From Bryobacterales bacterium (GTDB lineage Bacteria > Acidobacteriota > Terriglobia > Bryobacterales > Bryobacteraceae), in contig JADJOP010000001.1 in assembly GCA_016713735.1 (NCBI GenBank), forward strand, positions 62,001-126,000: a stretch of DNA of 64,000 bases, given 5' to 3'. The translations under genes and the position numbers were made by a program. Shown here piece after piece: positions 43,211 through 52,322 of the stretch (position 1 is the stretch's first letter; each line of letters begins with the position of its first letter). The notes under the pieces are model-generated. The model did not search any database. It was not told where the DNA came from and was given only the letters and a program-made list of their open reading frames with translations.

Positions 43211-44410
43211 TCAGCCTCCGCGTTCGCCTGCCCGCCGGGCGAGGTTCCGTCCGGCATCGACCGCCCGCTGTCCGCCGCGCACCGCCATCGCGGCGGTAGC
43301 TCCCGCCAACCATCCAACCGCGTGGGGAACGTTGATCGGCCGATAGGGGCCCATCGCGCGGCCTCCGCCGGGACCCGCCGGCGCGCCGCTCCCTGGATTA
43401 CCCACACTTCGGCTCCCGCCGGCACCGCTCCCGCTGCCGCTCTCACTCGCCGGTGCCGCCGGCGCGGCGCCCGAACTCGACCTGTTCGCGGCAGCATCGG
43501 CGAGATCGCCGCCGCCCGCTCCGGCACCGCTCGCAAGGCGGCCGAATCCGTCGCCAGACCCCGCGGCCAGCGGCGTCAACGACTGCATCAACGTGGCAGT
43601 GGTTCCGAGCACGGCAAACATCGAGCTGCCAAGATCACCTTCGACGATCCGGCGCGCCAGAAACGGAATCAGCAGAATGCAGACCGCAAATAGAATGCTC
43701 GCAGCCGCCAACAGCACCTCGGCGACGGCTCCAGTCAGCGCTCCGGCGAAGCTCCCGGCGCCCGTGATGGCGGCCATGCTGTGGATGTTCAGCACCAGCA
43801 CGAGCCGACAGAAAATCCCGTAGATGAGACCCCAACTGGCGAACACCACGACGTTCACCGCGTACCGTTTGGCGAGCGAGCCCAGCCCGAAGCTCGGCAT
43901 CAACGCGAGCACCAGCGGCCCGGCGACGAATAGGATCGTTCCGAACAGGCAGTACAAAACGGCGAACAGCATATACGCCACCGGATAGAGGATCATCGCC
44001 ACCACAAGGAGCAGCGCACTCAGAATTCCCGCCAGCGATCCGGTGACGAAGTTCAGGAAAGTCCCGGACGTGACGCCCAGACTCCACAGCTCGTTCAACC
44101 ACCTGCTGAACACGTCATTCGGGCCGACGCCGGCCATCGTGTGCGCCAACTGATTGAACGCCCCGAGCACGGCGCGAAACACGCTCTCATACACGGTTCC
44201 GTTGTTGATCAGCAGCAGCCCAACGCCGAGGTATTTGGCTCCGGCAATCGCAAGCGCCCGGACGTCGCTACCTCGCGTCCACGCCTCATAGACCGCGAAC
44301 AGGAGCGAGGCGAGCAGGATGCCGTAGGCGACGATCAGGATCGTGCTCATCAAACCCGCGGTCATGATTCCGCGTAGCGCGGTATCGAACATCTGCTCAA
44401 ACAGGAACAT
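43211..44410 (-). CDS. virB6: VirB6/TrbL-like polytopic inner-membrane protein
   Basis: A 399-residue protein with about seven membrane helices in the first 280 residues (TILIVAYGILLASLLFAVYE, ALLLVVAMILYPVAYMLFAV, ILFAVCILLIPFLARRIVEG) and a Gly/Ser/Ala-rich cytoplasmic tail. Size, topology and place between VirB5-like and VirB8-like genes fit VirB6/TrbL, the membrane-embedded channel component. Confidence 0.8.
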   Translation of the reverse strand: MFLFEQMFDTALRGIMTAGLMSTILIVAYGILLASLLFAVYEAWTRGSDVRALAIAGAKYLGVGLLLINNGTVYESVFRAVLGAFNQLAHTMAGVGPNDVFSRWLNELWSLGVTSGTFLNFVTGSLAGILSALLLVVAMILYPVAYMLFAVLYCLFGTILFVAGPLVLALMPSFGLGSLAKRYAVNVVVFASWGLIYGIFCRLVLVLNIHSMAAITGAGSFAGALTGAVAEVLLAAASILFAVCILLIPFLARRIVEGDLGSSMFAVLGTTATLMQSLTPLAAGSGDGFGRLASGAGAGGGDLADAAANRSSSGAAPAAPASESGSGSGAGGSRSVGNPGSGAPAGPGGGRAMGPYRPINVPHAVGWLAGATAAMAVRGGQRAVDAGRNLARRAGERGG

Positions 44411-44422
44411 CCCCGGTCGTCC

Positions 44423-45271
44423 TCACTTGTTCAGGTCCGTCAACTTGCGGCGCGTTTCCTGGACGTAGCGCGCGTTCTCCTTGACCAGCGCGCTCTGCGC
44501 GGCGAGCTCCACCGAGCGAAGCCGCATCAACTCCGCCATCGCCTGCTGGGTGTAGGCGTGCGACCGCACCAGCCACGCTCCCGCCTGCGCGCCGATCATC
44601 TCCGCCGTTCCCGGCGCGGTACCCTGGAGCGCCGCCATCATCCGCTCGGCAGCCAACAGTTCCTGGTCGGCGATAGCGTCGATCGCGATCGAGCGCTTCA
44701 TGGCCGCTTGCGCGGCGGCGTCGCGGCTGTCGATCAGGTCGCGTTGGAACGGGTGCGCCTCGGTCGCCGGCGGCAGCGGTGTGTAGACCGCCGTAAAGTT
44801 CGACTCGACCTGGCCGATACGCCCGGCGTCCTTCGACAGCAGTACGTCCTCAAGGCTGCGCGGGCTTGCCAGCGTCGTGCTCCGCACCGGCCCAGACCAG
44901 ATCGCCCGGATCGAGTTGTAGATCCCGGTCACCTGGCCGATGAGAAGGCGAGCGTTGTCGATGGCCTGCTGCGGATAGATCACGTTCCGCTGAAAGTCGA
45001 AGAGCGCTCCCACGATCTGCTGCACCGCTGTGAGCGTGCCGCTAATCCCCTGAAGCAGCGGCCGGATGGTATTAAGGAGCGTGCTGTTGATCGCTCCGGC
45101 GAGGTTGTTGAGCGTGCCGAGCCCGCCACCGATGATGCCGATGAGCGAGTCGATCAGATCGAACTGCCCTGTGGCGGGGTGAGGCGCTAGCAGCGCCATC
45201 ACCAGCAGCAGCGCCACAGCCCTCATCCGATGCGTCGCAATGAGTCTCCGGAACAGGTTCAATACGGGCAT
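44423..45271 (-). CDS. VirB5/TrbJ-like exported protein (paralogue 2)
   Basis: A 282-residue protein with signal peptide (VALLLVMALLAPHPATGQF) and a helical body: SLIGIIGGGLGTLNNLAGAI, NSFxxxxAIW-type helices, TAPGTAEMIGAQAGAWLVRS and a terminal ETRRKLTDLNK. It shares layout and the ending with the preceding 290-residue protein, so the two are tandem paralogues. VirB5/TrbJ proteins are minor pilus or tip components in the periplasm. Confidence 0.72.
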   Translation of the reverse strand: MPVLNLFRRLIATHRMRAVALLLVMALLAPHPATGQFDLIDSLIGIIGGGLGTLNNLAGAINSTLLNTIRPLLQGISGTLTAVQQIVGALFDFQRNVIYPQQAIDNARLLIGQVTGIYNSIRAIWSGPVRSTTLASPRSLEDVLLSKDAGRIGQVESNFTAVYTPLPPATEAHPFQRDLIDSRDAAAQAAMKRSIAIDAIADQELLAAERMMAALQGTAPGTAEMIGAQAGAWLVRSHAYTQQAMAELMRLRSVELAAQSALVKENARYVQETRRKLTDLNK

Positions 45272-45284
45272 GAACTGTCTCCTC

Positions 45285-46157
45285 CTACCGGCTGAGATCG
45301 GTGATCTTCCGGCGCGACTCCCGCGCGAAGTGAGATCCGCGTTTGACCGTCATCGTGTCGTGTGCCAGCCGCGCGGCCTCCTGGCGAAGCTGCCCGGCTA
45401 TCATCTTCTGAAGGTGCGCCTGACTCTGCACCGCCGCGATATAGGCCGCCGCCGACACCATCGCCGCCGTCCCGGGAGCAACCCGCGTTGCCTCGTTCTC
45501 AATCGCCTCGGCCGCCTGCAGCGCGCGGTCCGCTCCGGCCTCGGCCATCTTGAGCGTCATCAACTGATCGATCGCCATCGAGTCATCGAGGTCGATCAGG
45601 TTCCGTTCCTCGGGGTGGACATCGGCTGGTGCAGGCAACGCGCCGAACGTCCGCGCGTAAGCGTCGGCGAGTGCGCTCTGGTCGTTTACTTGCCGGTTCC
45701 GCATGACGGCTTCGAGTGCCGTCGGATTCGGAAGCTGGGCCGAGTTCACACCGACAGAGTAGAGTCCGTTCATTAAAGCGCGGAACGTCGCGATGAGCCG
45801 CTGCGCCAGCGATCTCGCCCCTTGGATGGCCTCGATGGGCCACACGACCCTCTCCCACAGATCGCGAAGCTGCACAAGAAAGCTTTGCAACCTCTGTGCT
45901 GCGGACCGGATGGCTTCGAGCAGCGGCCGCATTACGGTGTCGAAGAAACTGAGAATCGACGCAATGGCCTGATTCGCGTAGTTGAAGGCGCTGGTCAGCC
46001 CGGCGAGCAGAGTGCCGAACTGGCCGTGTGCCGGCTGCGGTGCGACCAGCAACCCGAGCACAAGCAACCCGGTTAACCCCAACGCCAGTACTCTGGCGCC
46101 GCTCGGCCATGTGCCGACGACCAGTAACCCTGCGGCAAACAACAGAATCCTTCTCAT
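45285..46157 (-). CDS. VirB5/TrbJ-like exported protein (paralogue 1)
   Basis: A 290-residue protein with an N-terminal hydrophobic export segment (LALGLTGLLVLGLLVAPQPA, cleavage near HGQFG). Helices SAFNYANQAIASILSFFDTV and VAPGTAAMVSAAAYIAAVQS match the paralogue downstream, and it ends ARESRRKITDLSR. It lies 13 bases upstream of paralogue 2 and 39 bases after VirB4, the usual place for VirB5. Confidence 0.72.
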   Translation of the reverse strand: MRRILLFAAGLLVVGTWPSGARVLALGLTGLLVLGLLVAPQPAHGQFGTLLAGLTSAFNYANQAIASILSFFDTVMRPLLEAIRSAAQRLQSFLVQLRDLWERVVWPIEAIQGARSLAQRLIATFRALMNGLYSVGVNSAQLPNPTALEAVMRNRQVNDQSALADAYARTFGALPAPADVHPEERNLIDLDDSMAIDQLMTLKMAEAGADRALQAAEAIENEATRVAPGTAAMVSAAAYIAAVQSQAHLQKMIAGQLRQEAARLAHDTMTVKRGSHFARESRRKITDLSR

Positions 46158-46196
46158 CGGTGCATTCCTCCTTCACATTCCGATCGCGGCGAAGTT

Positions 46197-48851
46197 CTAA
46201 GGCTTCCGCGTCGCTGCCCGCTGCACCGCACCCGACGCCTCCTCGGGCAGCATCTCCTCGTCTGCCAGCCCCTGCGGGAACCGCTTTGCAAGCTCGCGGT
46301 ACACCTCGATCAGCGGCCGCTTCCGGTTGTCTTCGAGTTGCAGGAAATAGCTCCGGTAGGCGCGCTCTCGCGCGTAGGTCGTCGCCACCCAGTAGTCGAT
46401 CGGCGTTGGCGCCAGCCGGATCGTCTGCGTCGTTTCCGACTTCTCGCCCAGCACCAACAGCGCCTCCGCACTCCTGCCTTTGCGAGGTGCGGAGAATCGT
46501 TTGATCTCGTTCAGCGCGATCTCGTTCAACGAGAGGTGCTCAACCAGCGGGCTCACATCGCCCGGCTGCTGGCCGATTACCTTAACCGAGGTGTTGCGAA
46601 GGATTCCGGCGCCGTGCTCCTTCGGGCGTTGCCGCGTTCCGACGAAGTCCTCGAGTGTCTGGCTGATTCCCCAGACGCTCGCGCCGCGTTTGCGCGCTGT
46701 GCGGAACAACTGCACCACGCAATCGGCGAGCACGGGTGACTCGAGCAGCGCCCAGCACTCATCGAGAACCGTAATGGCCGGCTGGCCCGACTTGCCGGAA
46801 GCGCGCTCGGACATCGCCTGCGCGATCAGCATGCTCATCGCTGTCTCCAGGCGCGCGTCCGAGCTGAGTCCCTCGATGTTGAAGAACAGCCAGTTGGCGT
46901 CGGTCCGCATGGTGGTGTGGCGGTCGAACAGCTTCGAGTAGACGCCTTTCTCGCCGGTCCACTGCCGCAGCGCAACCGCCGCGAGTTGCGCCAGCTGCCG
47001 GATATGCTCGATGCGCTCCTCGTCGGTCCACGTCGCCAGCTCATTCCGCAGATCGATATAGGTTGGCGTCTTGTTGCCCGCGCGGACGGCGGCGCGCTTG
47101 TATACCTTGGCAATCGCCTCCGACAGGATGTTGTCGAGCAGCGAGGTGTCGGTCTGGCCGAGGTCCCCGATCATGTGTCTCGTCAGGTTTTTCAGGAACG
47201 CGATCTTGTCCTTCGCCGGCTGCGTCTCTTTCGAGGGCAGGTCCCACGGATTGATCGTCTCCGAACCCTCCAAATCCACCTCGATCACGCGCCCGCCCAT
47301 CAGCTCCACCAGCGGGCGGTAGGAGTCGCCGCGCTCGACGATCGAGATGAGCGGATTGGCGCGCGCCATCATCAGCAGGAACATCTGGGCCATAAACGTC
47401 TTGCCGCCGCCCGACTTCGCCATGAACAGCATGTTCGCGTCACCGATCGACGGATCGTAGGGCGAGAACGGAATCAGTTGCCGGTAAGGAGTTTCGAGCA
47501 GCATCAGTGGCGACTGGGGCGTGCCGCGCCAGGGCATCTCGACCGGCAGCAGGTCGGCGCTGTGTAGTGTCAGGCAACTCACCTCGCGCTTGTTCTCCTG
47601 CGCCATTCCCGGCAGGCTGCCGAACCACAGCCGCCGCTGCGCGAGCGACTCCGGAATCGCGCGCGCACCATTCATTCGCGTCACCGCATGCACGACGCGC
47701 TGGCGCCGGTCATTGAGAATCCGCTGCGATTCTTCGACGTCCGTCCGGCTGACGATCGGCTTCGATGTCCGAACGACGATCGCCATCGAGTAGTCGCAGA
47801 CCTTCAAGGACGAAGAAATGACCGCCTGCAACACGTCCTGCAACTGGCTCTGTGCCACCTGCGCCTCGACGTTGATCTTGAAACCGCCCTGCGAGTCCCG
47901 CTGCGCCGCCTGCATCCGGCGAAGCCTGCCCTTGAAGTGTTCGAGCACCTTGGCCTGGTCTGGAATCGTCACCTCCGCGTTCACAACGATCGGGAAGTCG
48001 AGCACCACCAACTCGCGCAGGATGCCGGGGAAGGTCCCGTCCGGCAGGGCCTTCATGCACACGACCGAATACAGCAGCCCGCCGATCTGGAAATGGTTCT
48101 CCTGCTCGTCCTCGATGCTGGTGTTGACGATCTGGCTCCGTGCGCTCCGGTAGGTGAGCGAGTACTCGGGACGCCGCAGGGGGCTGCGTTCATCGAGGAC
48201 CGGATTCAGCGCGCGCTTGGCTTCCTGGAACATTTCCTCGTCGGTCATCCGCCGGACACCCATGCCGGTGGCGACGAGGGTCTGCTCGACACCGGCCATC
48301 AAGCTGGAAAACTCGCTGAGCAGGTCCTCGTGGTCGCGGCGGCTACGCTCGATGCACTTCTCCGCCGACAGGCTGAAGTAGCTTCTCTTCCTGCCCTGGA
48401 GGCGATCGGCAAGCTCATGATGAACGCGGGGGTTCCAGATGAAGTAGGCGTGGAGCAGGTGCCGCAGATAATAGCCGCGACCGTCGTTGGCGTCCCACCT
48501 CTCCATTCGGAGCCGGTCGGTCGCCTGGAGCACCGGGCTCTCGTTCCGATTCATGCGCGGATAGAGACTTCGGACCTCGCCGATACCCTCTGTGATCTCG
48601 AAGCGCATCTGCAGGCGCATCGACCGCTCGGGCAGCGACCGGACCAGCGCTTCGAGCGAATGCTTCGACCGGTTCCGCATGTCGTCGTCGTGATAGAAGC
48701 TGTTCAGCCCCGCCAGCTCGTAGCCCGCGACCAGGCTTCCGTCGACCCGCACCATCACGCCGTTGAGGTACTCCCGCACGGGTAGCAGCTCGCAGAGCGC
48801 CGGCTTTCTCATCGACTCGATGCGTTTCTCGACCGTAGTAGGTGACGTCAC
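46197..48851 (-). CDS. virB4: VirB4-type T4SS ATPase
   Basis: An 884-residue ATPase from GTG 48851, which overlaps the VirB3 stop and has GGAG eight bases upstream. Walker A is AKSGGGKT (478-485) after DANMLFM, Walker B is ITVLDECWALLE, and the N-terminal half carries the CagE/TrbE-type domain (LLYSVVCMKALPDGTFPGIL). KDKIAFLKNLTRHMIGD and SVWGISQTLEDF are also typical. It energises substrate transfer and pilus assembly at the inner membrane. The gene is intact, the longest unbroken T4SS marker here. Confidence 0.93.
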   Translation of the reverse strand: MTSPTTVEKRIESMRKPALCELLPVREYLNGVMVRVDGSLVAGYELAGLNSFYHDDDMRNRSKHSLEALVRSLPERSMRLQMRFEITEGIGEVRSLYPRMNRNESPVLQATDRLRMERWDANDGRGYYLRHLLHAYFIWNPRVHHELADRLQGRKRSYFSLSAEKCIERSRRDHEDLLSEFSSLMAGVEQTLVATGMGVRRMTDEEMFQEAKRALNPVLDERSPLRRPEYSLTYRSARSQIVNTSIEDEQENHFQIGGLLYSVVCMKALPDGTFPGILRELVVLDFPIVVNAEVTIPDQAKVLEHFKGRLRRMQAAQRDSQGGFKINVEAQVAQSQLQDVLQAVISSSLKVCDYSMAIVVRTSKPIVSRTDVEESQRILNDRRQRVVHAVTRMNGARAIPESLAQRRLWFGSLPGMAQENKREVSCLTLHSADLLPVEMPWRGTPQSPLMLLETPYRQLIPFSPYDPSIGDANMLFMAKSGGGKTFMAQMFLLMMARANPLISIVERGDSYRPLVELMGGRVIEVDLEGSETINPWDLPSKETQPAKDKIAFLKNLTRHMIGDLGQTDTSLLDNILSEAIAKVYKRAAVRAGNKTPTYIDLRNELATWTDEERIEHIRQLAQLAAVALRQWTGEKGVYSKLFDRHTTMRTDANWLFFNIEGLSSDARLETAMSMLIAQAMSERASGKSGQPAITVLDECWALLESPVLADCVVQLFRTARKRGASVWGISQTLEDFVGTRQRPKEHGAGILRNTSVKVIGQQPGDVSPLVEHLSLNEIALNEIKRFSAPRKGRSAEALLVLGEKSETTQTIRLAPTPIDYWVATTYARERAYRSYFLQLEDNRKRPLIEVYRELAKRFPQGLADEEMLPEEASGAVQRAATRKP

Positions 48852-49174
48852 TTCAGGAACTCCTTCGTGAGCATGCGGTCCGCTTCCAGGCCGCAGTAGA
48901 TGTGGGGCTTGGCGTGCCAAGTGAACAGGTCGCGGAGGTATCCGCGCGGCTTGCCGTACTTGAACAGCATCAGCACCGGCACCGACAGGATCGGAATGCC
49001 CCACTGAAGCACGAGGTTCAGCGGCACCCCGTAAAGCTCGCGGTCGAGGAACCTGCCCGTCACGCTCATAACCGCGGCCAGTCCGATCACCAGGAACAGG
49101 TCCTCGAACTCCAGGTAGAAGAAAGTCACCCGCTGATGCAGATTCCGATGCACCGGTGTCACTTCAAGCGCCAT
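48848..49174 (-). CDS. virB3: VirB3-like membrane protein
   Basis: A 108-residue protein: MALEVTPVHRNLHQRVTFFY, then two membrane helices (LFLVIGLAAVMSV, LQWGIPILSVPVLMLF) and YLRDLFTWHAKPHIYCGLEA. Size and position immediately before VirB4 fit VirB3/TrbD-type proteins. It partners VirB4 at the inner membrane. Confidence 0.78.
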   Translation of the reverse strand: MALEVTPVHRNLHQRVTFFYLEFEDLFLVIGLAAVMSVTGRFLDRELYGVPLNLVLQWGIPILSVPVLMLFKYGKPRGYLRDLFTWHAKPHIYCGLEADRMLTKEFLK

Positions 49175-49184
49175 TTCGTCCTCC

Positions 49185-49640
49185 TCAACTCACGCCACCC
49201 ACTCCCTGGGCGACGAAGAACTCCGCTAGCCGCAGCACGCCAGACAGACCGAAGCAGGCCATCGCAGCGATGAAGTGCCGCGCCCACGGCGCGCCGGGAT
49301 AGACGCGGAATCCCATGCCGCCGTAGTGCATGATGCCCATCACGATCTGCAGGACCCCGTAGAGCGGCAGAAACACATTGGCCGACCAGTTCACCAGCCC
49401 CAGCAGCGTCACCCAAAGCGCGTCCGGATCGTCCCACGCCCGCTGCGCCGCAAACCGCTCGATGCCGCGCAGAATGCCTGACACCATCAACGCCGCGAAG
49501 CCCGCGTAGAGCGAATACTGGAACGGCGTGCTCCGCGAGTAGCGTAGCGCCGCGATGACGAAGAACAGTCCAGCCAGCGTCGGCATGATCACATTGGCGA
49601 GCCAGTTCGTCAGATTGGTGAAGCCCCTCAGAAACTCCAT
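49185..49640 (-). CDS. Membrane protein made of two fused pilin-like modules
   Basis: A 151-residue protein. The first half begins GFTNLTNWLANVIMPTLAGL and the second GLVNWSANVFLPLYGVLQIV, both matching the mature VirB2-like pilin encoded at 50337-50703 (NLVNWIGNVIAPVGAGLAIA). The C-terminal end FIAAMACFGLSGVLRLAEFF plus VGGVS also resembles the pilin end (GGGGVS). It has about four membrane helices and no clear signal peptide. It may be an internal-duplication derivative of the pilin. Confidence 0.65.
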   Translation of the reverse strand: MEFLRGFTNLTNWLANVIMPTLAGLFFVIAALRYSRSTPFQYSLYAGFAALMVSGILRGIERFAAQRAWDDPDALWVTLLGLVNWSANVFLPLYGVLQIVMGIMHYGGMGFRVYPGAPWARHFIAAMACFGLSGVLRLAEFFVAQGVGGVS

Positions 49641-49647
49641 GCGCGCC

Positions 49648-50310
49648 TCACATCATTCGGTTGATCAGAACCCAGAGCGCGCTCACCGTCAGGAACCCGC
49701 CGGCGCAGGCGATCAGCCGCAGGTATCCCGAGCGATTGAACGCAAAACACACGATCGCCCCACAGACAGCGAGGCCGGCTGCGATCGGAAAGATGCGGCT
49801 CGCGACGTAGTTCCACATCGCCGCGAGCCCGAACGAGATCGAGAAGCGGTCGGCATCCGGCGTCCAGCCGTCGATCAGCGCATGGGTGCTCGAAATCGCT
49901 AGCAGAAACATCGCGCTGAGGATCGACGGCAGCGGTCCTGTCCCACTCGTCGTGTCGAGCACCGATCGCAAGACGAAGTAGCCGGCGACGATGGGTGTGA
50001 TTCGCGCCACGACGAACGTACTTACGAACGTCGAGATGCCCGACTGAACGCTTGCGAGCCATGCATTGCTGATCGCCGGTCCCGGCGGGAAGAACACGGG
50101 CGCGCCGAGGAACTGGAACCAGATAAGCGTTGGTTCGAGCGCCAGGAACACAACGGCCCACGTCATGTGCCTGCTGAAGCCGCCTCCCACCCAAAACACC
50201 GTGCCGCCTTCTTTCCGCAGCGCAATCCCGGCGAGCAGCAGGCAGACGAACGCGGCCGGCCCAGCCAGCAACAGCAGCATCCGGATCACGTCGTAAAGCA
50301 GGGATGGCAT
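49648..50310 (-). CDS. Polytopic membrane protein of the T4SS operon
   Basis: A 220-residue protein from ATG 50310 (MPSLLYDVIRMLLLLAGPAA) with five or six membrane helices (WAVVFLALEPTLIWFQFLGA, SILSAMFLLAISSTHALIDG, GLAVCGAIVCFAFN, LIACAGGFLTVSALWVLIN). It lies between the pilin and the doubled pilin-like gene. No named family is recognised; it may be a lineage-specific inner-membrane subunit. Confidence 0.65.
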   Translation of the reverse strand: MPSLLYDVIRMLLLLAGPAAFVCLLLAGIALRKEGGTVFWVGGGFSRHMTWAVVFLALEPTLIWFQFLGAPVFFPPGPAISNAWLASVQSGISTFVSTFVVARITPIVAGYFVLRSVLDTTSGTGPLPSILSAMFLLAISSTHALIDGWTPDADRFSISFGLAAMWNYVASRIFPIAAGLAVCGAIVCFAFNRSGYLRLIACAGGFLTVSALWVLINRMM

Positions 50311-50336
50311 GGGTCCGACTCTCGCCGATGGAGCTT

Positions 50337-50703
50337 TCAGGAAACGCCGCCGCCGCCCTGCTGGATCCAGAACTCGAGCAACCGCGTTACGCCGGAAACA
50401 GCGAGACATCCGAGCGCGGTGACGATGTACCTCATCACGCCGCGCCCGGCGATGTAGCTGACCAGCCCAGCGGCGATCGCCAGTCCCGCACCCACCGGCG
50501 CGATCACGTTGCCGATCCAGTTAACCAGGTTGAGAAACGCGCCCTCCGGCTGCGCTCCGGTTTGTCCCCTGCACGGCGACATTAACCTGCGGCGCCGCGC
50601 CGAGGTTCTGGGCCACCAGGATCATGTTTCCGGCGGCGAGTAGGGTGAGGGCAACGAGGAGCATCACGGCCAGCCGCTTCCTCGCTCCCGACAGTTTCTG
50701 CAT
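50337..50703 (-). CDS. VirB2/TrbC-like pilin with one frame break
   Basis: From ATG 50703 (GGGAGGAT upstream) the signal segment LAVMLLVALTLLAAGNMILV runs to NVAVQ; an extra G in the GGGG run near 50566 then shifts the frame. With one G removed the protein continues GQTGAQPEGAFLNLVNWIGN, two membrane helices and ends FWIQQGGGGVS, 121 residues in all. Long signal peptide, small size and two hydrophobic helices are the VirB2/TrbC pilin layout. As read, the first piece ends at 50521. Confidence 0.72.
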
Positions 50704-50858
50704 TTGGGTTATCCTCCCGGTTCGAAGATTCTGCTCAGGTCGTCGCCCGAGCATGGGAGGAATCTACAGCACGTCTCCGATTTCTCAAAACGAGTTTCGG
50801 GGGAAGTCTACCAATGAGAAGCGGTGGGCGAATCCTCGATCAAACGCGGGATCTGCAA

Positions 50859-51224
50859 TCAATAAATGACGAGGCTGGGGAACAGGCAAACCCGATTCTC
50901 AAGATCGCCTGCATCCAGGACATCCCAGATCAGCACCAGGCTCTCGATGGCCCGTCCGATGCTCACGCGTCGTTGAGGGATCAGGATCAGACCTGGGCTG
51001 TTCCGTGTTCGGATGAACTCCCGGAAGTATCCTTCCATTGTGTTCTGGTCGTGACTGACCAGCACTCTGCCCTCGTCTGCGGCAAGCGCGAGGACTTGCT
51101 GGTCGTGCAGCCCTTCCAGCGATACGGCCTCGGCGCGTTGGAAGTCCACTCCAGCGGCGCGGCGCAGGACACCCGCGATGATGGCGTGTCTGAGGTCAGC
51201 ATCCGCCTGGAACCGGATCATCAA
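50859..51224 (-). CDS. DUF5615-like PIN-fold protein (putative toxin)
   Basis: A 121-residue protein: IRFQADADLRHAIIAGVLRR with the early aspartates, VLALAADEGRVLVSHDQNTM and SPGLILIPQRRVSIGRAIES match the DUF5615 Mut7-C/PIN-like family. It overlaps its partner by ATGA (51221-51224). DUF433/DUF5615 pairs are predicted toxin-antitoxin modules. It lies inside the T4SS operon in the same direction. Confidence 0.78.
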   Translation of the reverse strand: MMIRFQADADLRHAIIAGVLRRAAGVDFQRAEAVSLEGLHDQQVLALAADEGRVLVSHDQNTMEGYFREFIRTRNSPGLILIPQRRVSIGRAIESLVLIWDVLDAGDLENRVCLFPSLVIY

Positions 51225-51559
51225 GCCTGTCGGGCCAACAGGCGTTTCCGCGCTTCGTCAAGGCGCTGTTGTAGTTCGGCGCGGGCAGGCTTGGCGGAGC
51301 GCTCCAGAGCTTCCCATTTGCGCTCCAGTTCGCGGAGGTACGCCTCCGCCTCTCCCTGATGGCCCAGGTAGAAGGCAATGGCACCGTGGATCTGCTCAAG
51401 TGACAGCGTCGGAAAGTTCTGGCGGATCGCCTCCGCCGACGCTCCGTCCCTGTACTCGTAGATGATCGACGCGAAAGACACACGGCTCTCAGCTACGTAG
51501 TAGCCGCCGTTTCGCTTCTCGACGTACTCTCGCTGCATTTCAACTGCCTCTTCCTTCAT
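51221..51559 (-). CDS. DUF433-type antitoxin
   Basis: A 112-residue protein from ATG 51559, or 105 from ATG 51538 (MQREYVEKRNGGYYVAESRV). SFASIIYEYRDGASAEAIRQ and FPTLSLEQIHGAIAFYLGHQ are the DUF433 helix-turn-helix pattern; the C-terminal tail is a charged helix. It is paired with the following DUF5615-like gene. Confidence 0.78.
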   Translation of the reverse strand: MKEEAVEMQREYVEKRNGGYYVAESRVSFASIIYEYRDGASAEAIRQNFPTLSLEQIHGAIAFYLGHQGEAEAYLRELERKWEALERSAKPARAELQQRLDEARKRLLARQA

Positions 51560-51605
51560 TCTAGCCTGCCCCCAATAGGACGCTTCTGCCGTGGCGGACC
51601 GTCCG

Positions 51606-52229
51606 TCAGTGATCCTCTCCATCACGATCCAGTTCGCGGTTTCGGCGAATCGAGGGAACTTCTCCCTTAACGTGCTTGGCGCCGCCAACGACCCGCAAAG
51701 GCAAACCAGCAGGCTGCGTTTCCAACGGCTCCGAGCGTGGCGCCTCTGTCTTTTGCGGTGCGGGCCGTCGAAATGCGAGGAACGCCCAGACGCACAGGCC
51801 GATCCACACGAAAAAGCCGAGAATCCCGACGATCTCACCCCACGGTTCGACCGCCGCCGGGAACCACGTGTTCAGCCAGTGGAAGCTCGACCCCATGTTG
51901 GCAACCGTGAAGATCATCGCCAGCCACCGGGCATAGAACAGCGGCAGTCGCGGCGTCGGTTTGGGCAGCAAGAGCACGGTGGTCCAACCAATGACCAGCG
52001 TCATCGGTGAGCCCACGATGGTTCCGATATTGATCAGGAGCACCGTTTCACCCGCGACCAGGAGACACGACAAGACGCATCGTCTAATCCAAGACGAGCG
52101 CTCCCGTTCGGTTGCGGACCCAGCTCGGTGCTTCAGGTACTGAGCCTCGTCCGTAGCGCTACGCGCGGCTGAGCCGAGCCACACGCCTATCTGGTACGGT
52201 ACGCGGTCGACTCCGAAGAGAAACGGCAT
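51606..52229 (-). CDS. Multi-span membrane protein
   Basis: A 207-residue protein from ATG 52229 (AGGAG upstream) with three to four membrane helices (VLSCLLVAGETVLLINIGTI, ARWLAMIFTVANMG, IVGILGFFVWIGLCVWAFLA) and basic ends. No family recognised. It lies between VirB10 and a toxin-antitoxin pair in the same direction. Confidence 0.6.
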   Translation of the reverse strand: MPFLFGVDRVPYQIGVWLGSAARSATDEAQYLKHRAGSATERERSSWIRRCVLSCLLVAGETVLLINIGTIVGSPMTLVIGWTTVLLLPKPTPRLPLFYARWLAMIFTVANMGSSFHWLNTWFPAAVEPWGEIVGILGFFVWIGLCVWAFLAFRRPAPQKTEAPRSEPLETQPAGLPLRVVGGAKHVKGEVPSIRRNRELDRDGEDH

Positions 52230-52322
52230 GAGGGCTCCTAAAATGACGCACCCTCAGATTAGCCGGTTCCCTTTCGATCCCAAAGCCACTCGGACGACAG
52301 ATTTCCTGAAAGGTTGGGAAGC

